A stretch of DNA of 23,074 nucleotides from an uncultured Lachnospiraceae bacterium. GTDB lineage: Bacteria > Bacillota_A > Clostridia > Lachnospirales > Lachnospiraceae. The notes below the pieces were generated by a model. The model was not told where the DNA came from and did no database searches. It worked only from the letters and a program-made list of their open reading frames with translations. Position numbers and translations under genes: made by a program. The stretch spans positions 1 to 23,074 of the forward strand of contig CANOBT010000088.1 in the NCBI GenBank assembly GCA_947564305.1, in the 5' to 3' direction. The number at the start of each line of letters is the position of its first letter. The stretch's first letter is position 1. Of this stretch, positions 8,380 to 16,313 are shown piece by piece.

Positions 8380-9036
8380 ATGAAACGTTATGTTGCATTA
8401 CTGATGGCGGCAGCGGTCACGTTTTGTTTGGCAGCCTGCGGAACGGACAGGAGCGATGCGCCAGACAATTCAGAGTCAGGACAGGAGTATTCCGCTTTGC
8501 AAAATGCGGAGGATGCGCAGGAAGGGTCTGCGTCTTCGCAGACGGCAGAGGGCAAAATATTAATTGCATACTTTACTGCCGCAGAAAACAGCGGGGTAGA
8601 TGCCGTTTCTTCGGCAAGCTATTCTGTTGTGAATGACACAGCGGTTGGGCGCCTCCGTGCCATTGCAGACATGATTCAGTCGGAAACAGGCGGAAATCTG
8701 TTTTCTATCCAAACTTCTGTGGTGTATCCGGCAGACGGCAGGGAATTGATTGATTATGCAGCGCAGGAACAGGAAGAGGATGCTCGCCCAGAGTTAACCA
8801 GCCATATAGAAGGGCTTGATGAATACGAAACAATTTTTGTCGGCTATCCCATCTGGTGGGGGGAAGCGCCGCACATCGTTTACAGCCTTGTTGAAAATGT
8901 AAGTCTGAAGAAGAAAACAGTGATTCCGTTTTCTACTTCAATCAGCAGCGGCCTTGGAAGCAGCGGGAAGCATTTAAAATGCAAGAGCGAAGATTTCATC
9001 CAAGACAAAATGGATGAAAGGGCGCAATTTCTATGA
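8380..9036 (+). CDS. Lipoprotein flavodoxin, C-terminus frameshifted
   Basis: A flavodoxin of the flavodoxin_4 type exported as a lipoprotein: a signal peptide with lipobox LAAC (C20), an Asn/Ser/Glu-rich linker to about 57, and the FMN-binding fold starting at ILIAYFTAAENS. The strand and loop VGYPIWWGEAPH and the KTVIPFSTSISSGLGSSG segment are typical of the family. It would bind FMN and carry electrons at the outer membrane face; the partner is unknown, though an aldo/keto reductase (here the dead gene upstream) is a frequent neighbour. The start has an excellent ribosome binding site. The frame ends early at 9036. The expected last strand and helix continue in the next frame to 9088 after an AAAA run at 9007-9010, so a one-base insertion has replaced the C-terminus. 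It may be non-functional or a sequencing artefact. Confidence 0.85.
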   Translation: MKRYVALLMAAAVTFCLAACGTDRSDAPDNSESGQEYSALQNAEDAQEGSASSQTAEGKILIAYFTAAENSGVDAVSSASYSVVNDTAVGRLRAIADMIQSETGGNLFSIQTSVVYPADGRELIDYAAQEQEEDARPELTSHIEGLDEYETIFVGYPIWWGEAPHIVYSLVENVSLKKKTVIPFSTSISSGLGSSGKHLKCKSEDFIQDKMDERAQFL

Positions 9037-9088
9037 TGTGCCATCTCAGAAAACGGTCAATAAATGGGTAAAGAGCATGAAATATTAA
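9011..9088 (+). pseudogene. Displaced C-terminus of the flavodoxin
   Basis: Read from 9011 this frame gives WMKGRNFYDVPSQKTVNKW and then VKSMKY and a TAA at 9086-9088, matching the expected flavodoxin ending (a basic and aromatic segment, then a terminal helix with KxVxxWVxS). It joins the main frame if one A of the run at 9007-9010 is removed. It is listed separately because translation of the main frame cannot reach it. Confidence 0.75.
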
Positions 9089-9241
9089 AAATGTGGCAGG
9101 AGCATAGATATATGGTGAAATCCTTTAAACACAGTGGAGGCAGCCACAGTAAATAATCAGCTATATGCTTATCCATTGACTGCAGATTAATGTAGTTCAG
9201 GCAATTTGCCAATCCCCATATGTTTGTTTGACAGTATCAAG

Positions 9242-9282
9242 AAAGCCAAAGCGTGGACTGTAGTCTCGTGCTGGCTTTTTTT
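9242..9282 (+). terminator. Rho-independent terminator-like hairpin
   Basis: AAAGCCA (9242-9248) pairs with TGGCTTT (9272-9278), and a run of seven T (9276-9282) follows. The stem encloses an imperfect inner part. It lies about 150 bases after the flavodoxin remnant and would isolate the downstream operon from upstream transcription. Confidence 0.6.
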
Positions 9283-9448
9283 GCGTATCGGAGCGCCATT
9301 CTGGAGCGAGACCCGGAATCAAGCGTAGACATTTTTTTGTATGCGGCAATCCCTGTTGGCAGTGTTCGTTTCAAACTTTAGTATACAGGAAATCAACGTT
9401 GCAGCAAAGATGAGGTCACTTCATATTTTCTCAAAAAATGGTAAAATG

Positions 9449-9477
9449 TTGCCAAAAAATGTTAGATATAGTAGAAT
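9449..9477 (+). promoter_or_regulatory. Near-consensus promoter for the RADAR-type operon
   Basis: TTGCCA (9449-9454), a spacer of exactly 17 bases, and TAGAAT (9472-9477) form a sigma-A-type promoter with one mismatch in each box. It sits about 85 bases before the HD gene start, after a terminator and within AT-rich DNA. No other strong promoter is evident before the following genes, which are nearly all overlapping, so this could drive the whole unit. Confidence 0.6.
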
Positions 9478-9561
9478 ACCAATATATTATATAATTAATC
9501 AAATAACAAAACATGAAAGCCAATAAATATTTACTATATGGAAAATAGGGGAGAAGGGACC

Positions 9562-10755
9562 ATGAGGAACGGAGATAATATGTTTGGGGAAGCAGTTTCA
9601 TTGGGAACTGTTTACACGATTGAGCGCCATTTGAAAATGTATGCAAAATCGGAGGATACGACAGAGCGCCATCAAGTGCTCTGGCATGCGTGGAACCAGA
9701 ATAAGCGTTGGCTTACGCAATTGCTGGAGTGGACGCTTCCGTCTTTTCCGACTTACAGCTATCATAATGCCTCTCATGCTGATACGGTTCTCCATAATAT
9801 TGAGCGGATTTTGGGAGAGAATCGGATACGGCAGCTGTCTGCGTCTGACTGTTTTATGTTGCTGCATACCGCATATATGCATGATATCGGGATGAGCATA
9901 TCAGCAGCCGAGCGAAAAGGGATGATGAAGGATGAAAAGTTTGTAGAGCTGATAGAATATCTGAAAAGAGAAGGCGATTCAGATATGAAAAAGGCAGCAG
10001 AGAGCGTACTGCAGACACAGTATACAACATATCAGGAGTTTTCCACCAGAGAGCGTGGGAAAAAGCTAAAAGAACTATTTCAGCAGAAACTGGATGTCTA
10101 TTATGGGTTGAGCCAGAATATGGCAGAATATCAAAGAAGGCAGCATGCTGAGTTTGTAGCTGTGATGTTACAGCTTGGAGATGCTCTTGATATGGACAAT
10201 GACAGGTTCAATCCGTTTGTTTTTCAGTTTACAGGCAATTTTCCGCGAACTTCCACACTGCATTTTAAGAAGCATCAGGCGATGCGCCAGTTACAGAAGA
10301 CAAAGATATATCTGAAAGGGATTTATGTACAGAGCCATAGCATGTACCAGGACAGCGAGCTGCTGGAACTGATTGACATAAAAGGCGGCAAGATAGGAAA
10401 ATCACATATTGCAATTAATCGGGATGAATTCACGAAAGAAGGGCTTGATTATCTGGAGAATGAGATATATCCGTCCATTATTTCTTCGGCAAAGGCCGCT
10501 TTGGTGGAGCTGAATGAGCAGGTTGTTTTGGAGGGTGAAAAGTGGCAATCTGCTGACTATAAGTCGTTTGATAAAAAGATTATGGATTCTATCGAAGAGA
10601 AGACAAGAAGATGTATGAATAATCAGACGGAAGATTTTCTTGCCTTAAAGCTGGATTTGAAAGAGACTGTATTATCTGCAGTCGGTCTATCTTATTTTTT
10701 ATGGGTTTTGGGGAAAGAGAAGATATTTTTTTGCGAGAAGACAGGGGGAAGATAA
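9562..10755 (+). CDS. HD-domain (HD-CE-like) phosphohydrolase
   Basis: First gene of the defence-like operon. The product is a soluble protein of 397 residues from the ATG at 9562, preceded by GGGGAG (9548-9553) at a spacing of 8. ATGs at 9538 and 9580 are alternatives in the same frame. HD-superfamily metal ligands are visible: H68 and H72 in YHNASH, then H102 and the HD pair H107-D108 in LHTAYMHDIG. A later HAEFVAVMLQLGDALDMDNDR (from about H195) supplies the second conserved His/Asp set. This layout matches HD-CE-type domains found in bacterial conflict systems. The family cleaves phosphate esters in nucleotides or nucleic acids with bound metal; the substrate here is unknown. The remaining C-terminal part is helical. 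The next gene starts 2 bases after its stop, so the two are probably co-translated. Confidence 0.8.
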   Translation: MRNGDNMFGEAVSLGTVYTIERHLKMYAKSEDTTERHQVLWHAWNQNKRWLTQLLEWTLPSFPTYSYHNASHADTVLHNIERILGENRIRQLSASDCFMLLHTAYMHDIGMSISAAERKGMMKDEKFVELIEYLKREGDSDMKKAAESVLQTQYTTYQEFSTRERGKKLKELFQQKLDVYYGLSQNMAEYQRRQHAEFVAVMLQLGDALDMDNDRFNPFVFQFTGNFPRTSTLHFKKHQAMRQLQKTKIYLKGIYVQSHSMYQDSELLELIDIKGGKIGKSHIAINRDEFTKEGLDYLENEIYPSIISSAKAALVELNEQVVLEGEKWQSADYKSFDKKIMDSIEEKTRRCMNNQTEDFLALKLDLKETVLSAVGLSYFLWVLGKEKIFFCEKTGGR

Positions 10756-10757
10756 TA

Positions 10758-12086
10758 ATGCTTACAAACAAAGAGATAGACGCCATCCGCTTTTATGAAG
10801 GGGATATCAGAAAACGTGGTGAAAACGGACAGATTTTGGAAAACGAGAAAGAGGAAGGTTTTTATGGTACGCCCAGCGCTTACCGCACGATAAATTGTCT
10901 GATGTTCGAGGGAACTGACAATGAGGAGGAACGGATAAAAGAGAAAAATGGGAAATTGATTCCGGAACTCTTTGGCGAAATAGATAAGGTGATAGAAGTT
11001 TATTGTGATATTTACCGTGCAATGTGTAAAATGGGGAGTGAATCAGCAGACGGAAAGAAAAAGCTTGTTTACCGGACGGAGCGGGGCGTTTCTGTCGAGG
11101 CGTTAAAAATGGGTTATACGGTTTCTTTTACCTCTACTTCAAAGGAAGATAAGCCTGAGGATTTTTTAAAGAAAAAGACAGGACTGACGTTATTGAATTT
11201 TGTGATTCCGCCGGGAATTCCATATCTGGATTTTCAGAAGGTACTTGGGAAAGAATACCAGTTTGAGAATCAAAAGGAGATATTGCTGCCGCCGTTCCTG
11301 GAGATAGAGCTTGAGGAACTGGAATTGACAGAGGTGGAAAAGGCGTACCGCGATGCAGATAATCAGCCGCCACAGGCAAAATATCTGGTGCAGGTGAAAG
11401 GAGTTAGCGAGCAAAACCCGGAGGCAGAAACTGAAACAAGAGGGACACTGACTGCAGAACGAAATCAAAAATCAGTGGAATTATTGGGAAAATTGGTAAA
11501 AAAGGAAGCGCTGACGCAGGATGAAAAAGAAGCGTATTGTCTGTGGAAAAAAGATGTCAGGGCAATTATATGGAATGAGTTCCAAAAAATCAGGAAGCAG
11601 TACTTCAGAGAGGAAGAGCCGGCACGGAAAGAACTGTTGCGGACGGATGTCAAAAAAACGTTGCAGGAATTCAATGGCAAACGCAAAGAATATAAAAGAA
11701 AGATTAGAAACTATAATATTGCGTTAATTGTAACGAACACGATTCCGCTTGCGTGTATGGCGTTGAGTTTTGTAGGTTCTATTCAGATGGCAATGAAAAT
11801 CGCTGCAGTGATAACAAGCACGGTTTCTATCTTTTTATCCCAAATGCTCAGGGTGGAAATATATGACATAAAGCTGATGCAGCGTTCAAAGACATATTTG
11901 AGTCTGTGCGGTTTGAACCGCGAAATAAAATATGAGTGTATGTGGACCAGGGAAAAAGAAGAGGAGTATATAAAAAAGTTCAGCGATATTATGAAGGAAG
12001 ATACAGAAATGAGTTTACATAATCTGGAAGTTCAGGCAAAGAATGCTGAAAAACTGCAGCAGAATGACATCTGGCAGGAGAGTTAG
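10758..12086 (+). CDS. ADP-ribosyltransferase fused to SLATT-like two-helix membrane module
   Basis: A 442-residue protein. The ATG at 10758 is chosen because AGGGGGAAG lies just upstream; the frame is open further upstream without a site. The first 215 residues carry the R-S-E type ADP-ribosyltransferase motifs: R106 in VYRTERG, the STS motif in FTSTS (124-128), and Q172-x-E174 followed by ILLPP. That enzyme class moves ADP-ribose from NAD+ to a target; the QxE form is seen in toxins that modify Asn or nucleotide bases. A charged helical linker follows (about 230-318), then two adjacent transmembrane helices (about 320-340 and 345-364) and an amphipathic helical tail, the layout of SLATT/DUF4231-type effector modules. 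The target is unknown. Membrane accessory proteins, including SLATT proteins, are known RADAR partners. Confidence 0.78.
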   Translation: MLTNKEIDAIRFYEGDIRKRGENGQILENEKEEGFYGTPSAYRTINCLMFEGTDNEEERIKEKNGKLIPELFGEIDKVIEVYCDIYRAMCKMGSESADGKKKLVYRTERGVSVEALKMGYTVSFTSTSKEDKPEDFLKKKTGLTLLNFVIPPGIPYLDFQKVLGKEYQFENQKEILLPPFLEIELEELELTEVEKAYRDADNQPPQAKYLVQVKGVSEQNPEAETETRGTLTAERNQKSVELLGKLVKKEALTQDEKEAYCLWKKDVRAIIWNEFQKIRKQYFREEEPARKELLRTDVKKTLQEFNGKRKEYKRKIRNYNIALIVTNTIPLACMALSFVGSIQMAMKIAAVITSTVSIFLSQMLRVEIYDIKLMQRSKTYLSLCGLNREIKYECMWTREKEEEYIKKFSDIMKEDTEMSLHNLEVQAKNAEKLQQNDIWQES

Positions 12087-12114
12087 TTTGTGTGGGAAGT
12101 AGGAGATAAGCGAT

Positions 12115-13008
12115 ATGGGTACGAAGGAGAAAAAAACCAAGGTATTTGTAAGCCATTCGTCTGACGATGTGGGATATGTCAAAGCGATTGTGGAATTACT
12201 GGAGGATATTGGGTTGGGCGAAGGGGAGATTTTCTGCAGTTCTGTGGATGCGTACAAGATTCCGCTTGGCAAAAGTATTTATGATTATTTGGCAGAGCAG
12301 TTCCAGAATTACAATCTGCATGTTCTTTTCATTCTCTCAAAGAATTATTATGACAGTGTGGCAAGTTTAAATGAGATGGGAGCGGCATGGGTACTGAAGC
12401 ACAGATATGACGCAATACTGCTGCCGGGTATGAAGTTTGAGGATGTGAGAGGCTGTATTGACAAGAACCAGATAAGCATTAAGCTGGACAGTGAAGAAGG
12501 GGAATTGCAGCACAGGCTCAATGAGTTCCAGAAAAACATGGTGGAGGAATTTTCTAAGCCGTCCATGAATATGAGTAAGTGGGAGCGGAACAGGTCGGAG
12601 TTCCTGCATAAGGTGAGGGCGCTTATGGCAGACGATGCTAAGGCAGAAACAGCAGCGGAGGAGAATAAAGAATCTGAAAAATCCCTCAGTCTGGAGGCGG
12701 CGGTTTTGCTGGCTTATGCCTCAGAAGACCAGGGGGAAATTTTTGTGCTGCGGGACATTTCAGGAACCCATGTGCAGGCAGGCATGTGGGATTTTACAGG
12801 AGCAGGGGCTTCTGCCCGCACGGTTGCCAGGTGGGAGGCGGCGGTTGAAGAGTTGCTTGACCTGGATTTGATAAAACGCACAGGCAGAAGGGACCGGATT
12901 TATCGTGTTACCCATCGTGGATATGAGGCAGCCGATGTTATTAAGAAAGAGTTGAATTTTCAGGAGACGAAGTCTCCTGATACATACTTGGGGAGTAAAA
13001 TATGTTAA
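12115..13008 (+). CDS. TIR-domain protein with winged-helix C-terminus
   Basis: A cytoplasmic 297-residue protein. The TIR domain spans about 8-140, beginning KVFVSHSSDD, with the BB-loop-like region around 41-53 and the putative catalytic glutamate E87 in LNEMGAAW. TIR domains of this kind cleave NAD+ or make cyclic ADP-ribose signals in bacterial immunity. A linker rich in Glu and Ala (about 170-190) leads to a winged-helix-like domain (about 190-285): a helical start, TGAGASARTVARWEAAVEEL as helix-turn-helix, and LIKRTGRRDRIYRVTHRGYE as the wing, which could sense nucleic acid or mediate assembly. A ribosome binding site AGGAG is at 12101-12105. The stop overlaps the next gene by 7 bases. 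It could be a separate effector or signal generator for the system. Confidence 0.85.
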   Translation: MGTKEKKTKVFVSHSSDDVGYVKAIVELLEDIGLGEGEIFCSSVDAYKIPLGKSIYDYLAEQFQNYNLHVLFILSKNYYDSVASLNEMGAAWVLKHRYDAILLPGMKFEDVRGCIDKNQISIKLDSEEGELQHRLNEFQKNMVEEFSKPSMNMSKWERNRSEFLHKVRALMADDAKAETAAEENKESEKSLSLEAAVLLAYASEDQGEIFVLRDISGTHVQAGMWDFTGAGASARTVARWEAAVEELLDLDLIKRTGRRDRIYRVTHRGYEAADVIKKELNFQETKSPDTYLGSKIC

Positions 13009-14489
13009 ATGAACAAGAAGAACGAACGGTATCTGATGGCAAATCGGAGAAGAAAGACACAGAGGAAAGCAGGGAAGAGCAAATAAACTCGTCTCGAAAT
13101 GTGACGGAGGAAAAGAAACCAGGTCAAAAAGATGAACCGGATGGCGATTCCATGGAAAAAATATCGGAATATGCCCAGGAGCAGTCGGATAAGGCGAATG
13201 TTTATATTCAGTACAGGATTTACAATAATCATGGAGTGATGGCTGGCGATGACGCCCAATTTGAGAGCATTCATGTGAGCAATGGCACATCCGGTCAAAA
13301 ATCCTGGACAGGAAGCGTGTTTGAAGATAAGGACGGACTGTGCAGGTGGCTTGCGGATCATTATGCTTCCTATGCCATGGCTTTGATGGTTGCGGCGGCA
13401 GCTTTTGATTCCTTGCCTTATACTTGGGTAATCGGGGCTGCTGAGCGGTTTTACGAGTCTTTTGAGCATTCGGAAGAAACAGATAATATATATGCCCAGG
13501 AGGAAATATTGCAGCAGTTTGGTGCAGAAATATGTAAAGGTGAGATGAATACTTACATAGGAATCACGTCCATAGATATTGTGCATTTCACTGACGCGCA
13601 ATATCGGGAGACAATACTCAGATATATTTGGCGGCAGTACCCGCAGCTGCAGCAAAATATTATTTCCTGGCTGCAAAGTTACAATATGCATCGGCCGTTA
13701 ACCATGTCAAAGAGGGGCCTGGAAGTCATGGGATTTCTAGCCGGAGAGGATTTCTTATATTTTTTACATGAGGTAGTCCCCCAAATTTCTGCAAATAAAA
13801 ACATTTCCACGGATATGATGGTGGGACAGATACTGATTCTCCTCAGCCAAAGAGAGGAGCATAAGAAAAATGTATACAATCTGCTGCGTGTGTGGAGCAG
13901 GGAAGAGCGGATACATAACATGCTGACAGCCCTGTTTGTATGTGCGCAGTTAAATGATAAGAATGATATTATGCGGGATATTGTCGAGAACTATATTCAG
14001 GGGACATTGAACGAAATCCAAGAAAAAGTTTCGTTGAAATACCGGTCGGGGCTATATGATTTTATGGGAGCGGGCATCCGTTCATTTACATTTTACAGAA
14101 TGCTGATTGAGACATTGGAGGAGGGGGTGAACACACAGGTTTCCCAGAAGCAGAGGTGGAATTTGTTCGGACTGTTCCTCAGGCTGTTTGCAATTGATGT
14201 CAGTCAGGCAAGGCCTCAGAAGGGGGAAGAAGCTATTTTGATTATGCTGTGTATCGTCAGACATGCAGTAGCGGACAAGCTCTGCCTTTTATGGCGTCTG
14301 GTATGGGAGTGTGGGCATTACCGGCAATTATTCTATGACCTGATGGCAAGGTATGATGTTAAGATAGCGGGAACAAATTCCCGATACAGTGTGGAACGGT
14401 TTGTAGATAAGGTGTTGGGAGAAGTTTACCCGGAGGAAAAGAAGCAGGATATCTGCAGTAAAATACACAGGAGGGCGAGAGATGCGTGA
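13002..14489 (+). CDS. Unknown protein with Gly-rich motif and helical body
   Basis: A 495-residue protein that I cannot assign to a family. The first 65 residues are acidic, charged and probably disordered. A beta-prone segment around 68-96 contains IYNNHGVMAGDDAQFESIHV, an N-N-x-G-x-x-x-G-D pattern that resembles short amyloid or RHIM-like signalling motifs of bacterial conflict proteins; the resemblance is by eye only. The rest (about 105-495) looks all-helical, with repeated amphipathic helices that could be HEAT- or TPR-like, and no catalytic motif or clear transmembrane helix. It overlaps both neighbours (7 bases with the TIR gene, 8 with the SPFH gene) and has GGGGAG at a spacing of about 6. 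The position suggests a scaffold or adaptor joining the TIR and membrane components, as inference. Confidence 0.6.
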   Translation: MLNEQEERTVSDGKSEKKDTEESREEQINSSRNVTEEKKPGQKDEPDGDSMEKISEYAQEQSDKANVYIQYRIYNNHGVMAGDDAQFESIHVSNGTSGQKSWTGSVFEDKDGLCRWLADHYASYAMALMVAAAAFDSLPYTWVIGAAERFYESFEHSEETDNIYAQEEILQQFGAEICKGEMNTYIGITSIDIVHFTDAQYRETILRYIWRQYPQLQQNIISWLQSYNMHRPLTMSKRGLEVMGFLAGEDFLYFLHEVVPQISANKNISTDMMVGQILILLSQREEHKKNVYNLLRVWSREERIHNMLTALFVCAQLNDKNDIMRDIVENYIQGTLNEIQEKVSLKYRSGLYDFMGAGIRSFTFYRMLIETLEEGVNTQVSQKQRWNLFGLFLRLFAIDVSQARPQKGEEAILIMLCIVRHAVADKLCLLWRLVWECGHYRQLFYDLMARYDVKIAGTNSRYSVERFVDKVLGEVYPEEKKQDICSKIHRRARDA

Positions 14490-15477
14490 ATTTGTAGTAA
14501 GGGAAGAGGGTTTCAGTTTGAAGTTTACAGAAAGAGTGCCGGAACCGAGCGAAGGGGAATGTTTTCTGCTATATCAGGAGGGTGCTGGTCTCAAAAAGAG
14601 CATGGTTGTCAGCCGGGGAGTGAAATATTCTTCTTCAGCAGTGCGGCGAGAACATTATAACAGGAAAGTGACATTTTCCTTGCGAAAAAAAGGATTTACA
14701 CACAAGTTCCATGTTGTCACGGCGAAAATTGATTTTAGTTTTAAGGTTGATGTCAGTATTTCCTGTGAAATTCAGGATGTGCAGGAATATTATTTTGGAG
14801 AAGGGCTGGAGGAAGATACTCTTTGCCAAATTGTGAAAAAATGTATCGTTAAGGAGCATAAAAAGTGGCAGATAAACCAGGGATGGGAATTGCAGAGAGA
14901 ACTGGAGCAAGAGATTGCACGAGAGCTGAAGCGGTTTGCAGGGGTAAGGTTACGGATTACAGTTGAAGTGGGGCTAGATGAAGCTGCGGAGAAAATATGG
15001 AATTCTGATAGGCAGTCGGCAGTGGATATCCATCTTTCTGGTAATCGGAAGAATGTACAGATTGCTGCCAATCGTCATAAGGCAGCAATTGCTGAGAGTG
15101 AAAGCGCCTTGAAGATGCAGCAAATTGGGCAGATAAGGATGCTGCTGCAGAATTTTGGTACTTTAGGACCTGTTGCCAATGAATATTTAGAGGGGAAAAT
15201 AGACGGCAAAGAGTTCTACAGTTATATCATGAAAGCCAGGGCAGAAGAGATGGATATGCTGAAGGTGGCTATGGAAAGTGACTTGATTCAGACAGATGAA
15301 ATTATGGTCAAAATCAATGACATATTATCCAACAGACAATTTGGAGAAATAGAGCAGAAGCAGCCTTCCGGCAACAGAGGAGGACTGGAAATGCACAGTA
15401 GCGGGCAGACAGATATGGCATACGCTGCAGAGGAAGATGAGGAGGCAGAGACGCCTGCCGATGGTGATTTCCTATGA
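14482..15477 (+). CDS. SPFH/band-7-like protein
   Basis: A 331-residue protein with a probable SPFH (band-7) fold at about 40-170. The strand FSFKVDVSISCEI (85-97) is followed by a helical stretch of the form EEDTLCQIVKKCI, then LQRELEQEIARELKRF (helix), then VRLRITVEVGLD (strand), the order seen in SPFH domains. There is no N-terminal membrane helix, unlike most family members, so it is probably tethered by a partner. A helical, partly coiled region (about 190-290) and a Gly/Ser- then Glu/Asp-rich tail follow. SPFH proteins assemble oligomeric cages or rafts at membranes. It overlaps the preceding gene by 8 bases and the next by 4 (ATGA), and AGGAGGG precedes its start. The membrane protein encoded next is the likely anchor. 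Confidence 0.6.
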   Translation: MREFVVREEGFSLKFTERVPEPSEGECFLLYQEGAGLKKSMVVSRGVKYSSSAVRREHYNRKVTFSLRKKGFTHKFHVVTAKIDFSFKVDVSISCEIQDVQEYYFGEGLEEDTLCQIVKKCIVKEHKKWQINQGWELQRELEQEIARELKRFAGVRLRITVEVGLDEAAEKIWNSDRQSAVDIHLSGNRKNVQIAANRHKAAIAESESALKMQQIGQIRMLLQNFGTLGPVANEYLEGKIDGKEFYSYIMKARAEEMDMLKVAMESDLIQTDEIMVKINDILSNRQFGEIEQKQPSGNRGGLEMHSSGQTDMAYAAEEDEEAETPADGDFL

Positions 15478-16295
15478 GCAGCGCTTGGTTAAAATATTAC
15501 TATGGCGCATGGCAGAGTTTCTACCAGGTAAGCTGGCCGATACGTTTTTTGTTTGAGATTGTGTTTTTTGCGGGTCTCTTGTGCCTGGCATTATGGGGGG
15601 TTCGCATCCTTGCGGATAAATGTAAGCTGAGAATCCGTTTGGCGAAAGTGTGGTGCATTATCGTCAAAGAGACCGTGTACATACTGGGAAGAGACAAAAA
15701 ATGGGCGGTGGCAATTGACAATCGGATGATTGACTGGCTGCAGAAAAAGACGGAGGAAGACGCAAGTAAAAGAAATCATCCAAGGCGCAGGATACTGCTT
15801 GCAATTATCATTATTGCCATATATTTCTGGGCTGTGTTCGTGGATTTGCCGTTTTCCAGATATGTATCGGAAGAATATTTAAGCGGTGCAGAAAATTGCA
15901 AGGCTTTTTTCCAGCAGATAGAAACATTTTTTTCTAAGGGCTGTGAACAATATCCGCCGCTGTTTGTGAAAAGAGAGGATGTGGAGGAGACGATTGCTGA
16001 CGAAGAGACAGAAACTGAGCCAGGGGAGACAGAGCCTGTTTATATTCAATTGAACGATGTGGGAAAAGATGGGGCAAATATCAGGAGTGAACCGGACTTG
16101 AGCGATGATGGGAACATTGTCAGCCGTGTGAATGAAAATTCCCAGATTCTCTATCTGCAGGAGTGGATTCATGATGGTGAGCGGTATTGGCTGCGGGTTT
16201 ATGATACGATAGATGATGTGGAAGGCTGGCTGAGCGGCAAGTTGGTTGACAGCAGTCAGCTGGCGGAAATTGTAGCGCAGGAAAACGAAAATTGA
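15474..16295 (+). CDS. Two-helix membrane protein with SH3b domain
   Basis: A 273-residue membrane protein. Transmembrane helices lie at about 23-45 and 106-124. The loop between them is rich in Lys and Arg (KCKLRIRLAK, SKRNHPRRR), so by the positive-inside rule the loop is cytoplasmic and both termini face out. After an acidic linker (about 168-187) the C-terminus carries an SH3b-type domain (about 188-258) with ANIRSEPDLS, then YWLRVY and GWLSG, the typical NxRxxP and GWV positions. SH3b domains usually bind cell-wall material. This would be an envelope sensor or anchor linked to the SPFH-like protein. Start overlap (ATGA) couples it to that gene. It may fill the role of the accessory membrane proteins known in other RADAR loci; this is inference. 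Confidence 0.65.
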   Translation: MSSAWLKYYYGAWQSFYQVSWPIRFLFEIVFFAGLLCLALWGVRILADKCKLRIRLAKVWCIIVKETVYILGRDKKWAVAIDNRMIDWLQKKTEEDASKRNHPRRRILLAIIIIAIYFWAVFVDLPFSRYVSEEYLSGAENCKAFFQQIETFFSKGCEQYPPLFVKREDVEETIADEETETEPGETEPVYIQLNDVGKDGANIRSEPDLSDDGNIVSRVNENSQILYLQEWIHDGERYWLRVYDTIDDVEGWLSGKLVDSSQLAEIVAQENEN

Positions 16296-16313
16296 CGGAG
16301 GGGGAAGCATACG

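Larger units (their letters stand above)
9089..9561. other. Intergenic region before the defence operon
   Basis: About 470 bases with no complete gene. It holds a terminator-like hairpin (9242-9282), a possible protein remnant in one frame (9286-9381, reading YRSAILERDPESSVDIFLY and onward to a stop), an AT-rich segment from 9420 and a good promoter (9449-9477). The sequence becomes very AT-rich at about 9478-9535, in the leader of the downstream operon. Confidence 0.5.

Noticed and set aside
9286..9381. Reading frame YRSAILERDPESSVDIFLY and onward, ending at TAG
   Set aside because: It has protein-like composition and could be the tail of a lost gene, but no start, no ribosome binding site and no family I can name.
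9089..9561. Search for an integrase, att repeats, tRNA, IS ends or a CRISPR array at the island edge
   Set aside because: None seen by eye in this stretch or elsewhere in the window; the mobilisation route of the island stays unknown.
12760..13691. Long minus-strand open frames opposite the TIR and 495-residue genes
   Set aside because: They lie opposite well-supported genes with ribosome binding sites, and their Cys/His/Phe-rich composition is typical of antisense shadows.
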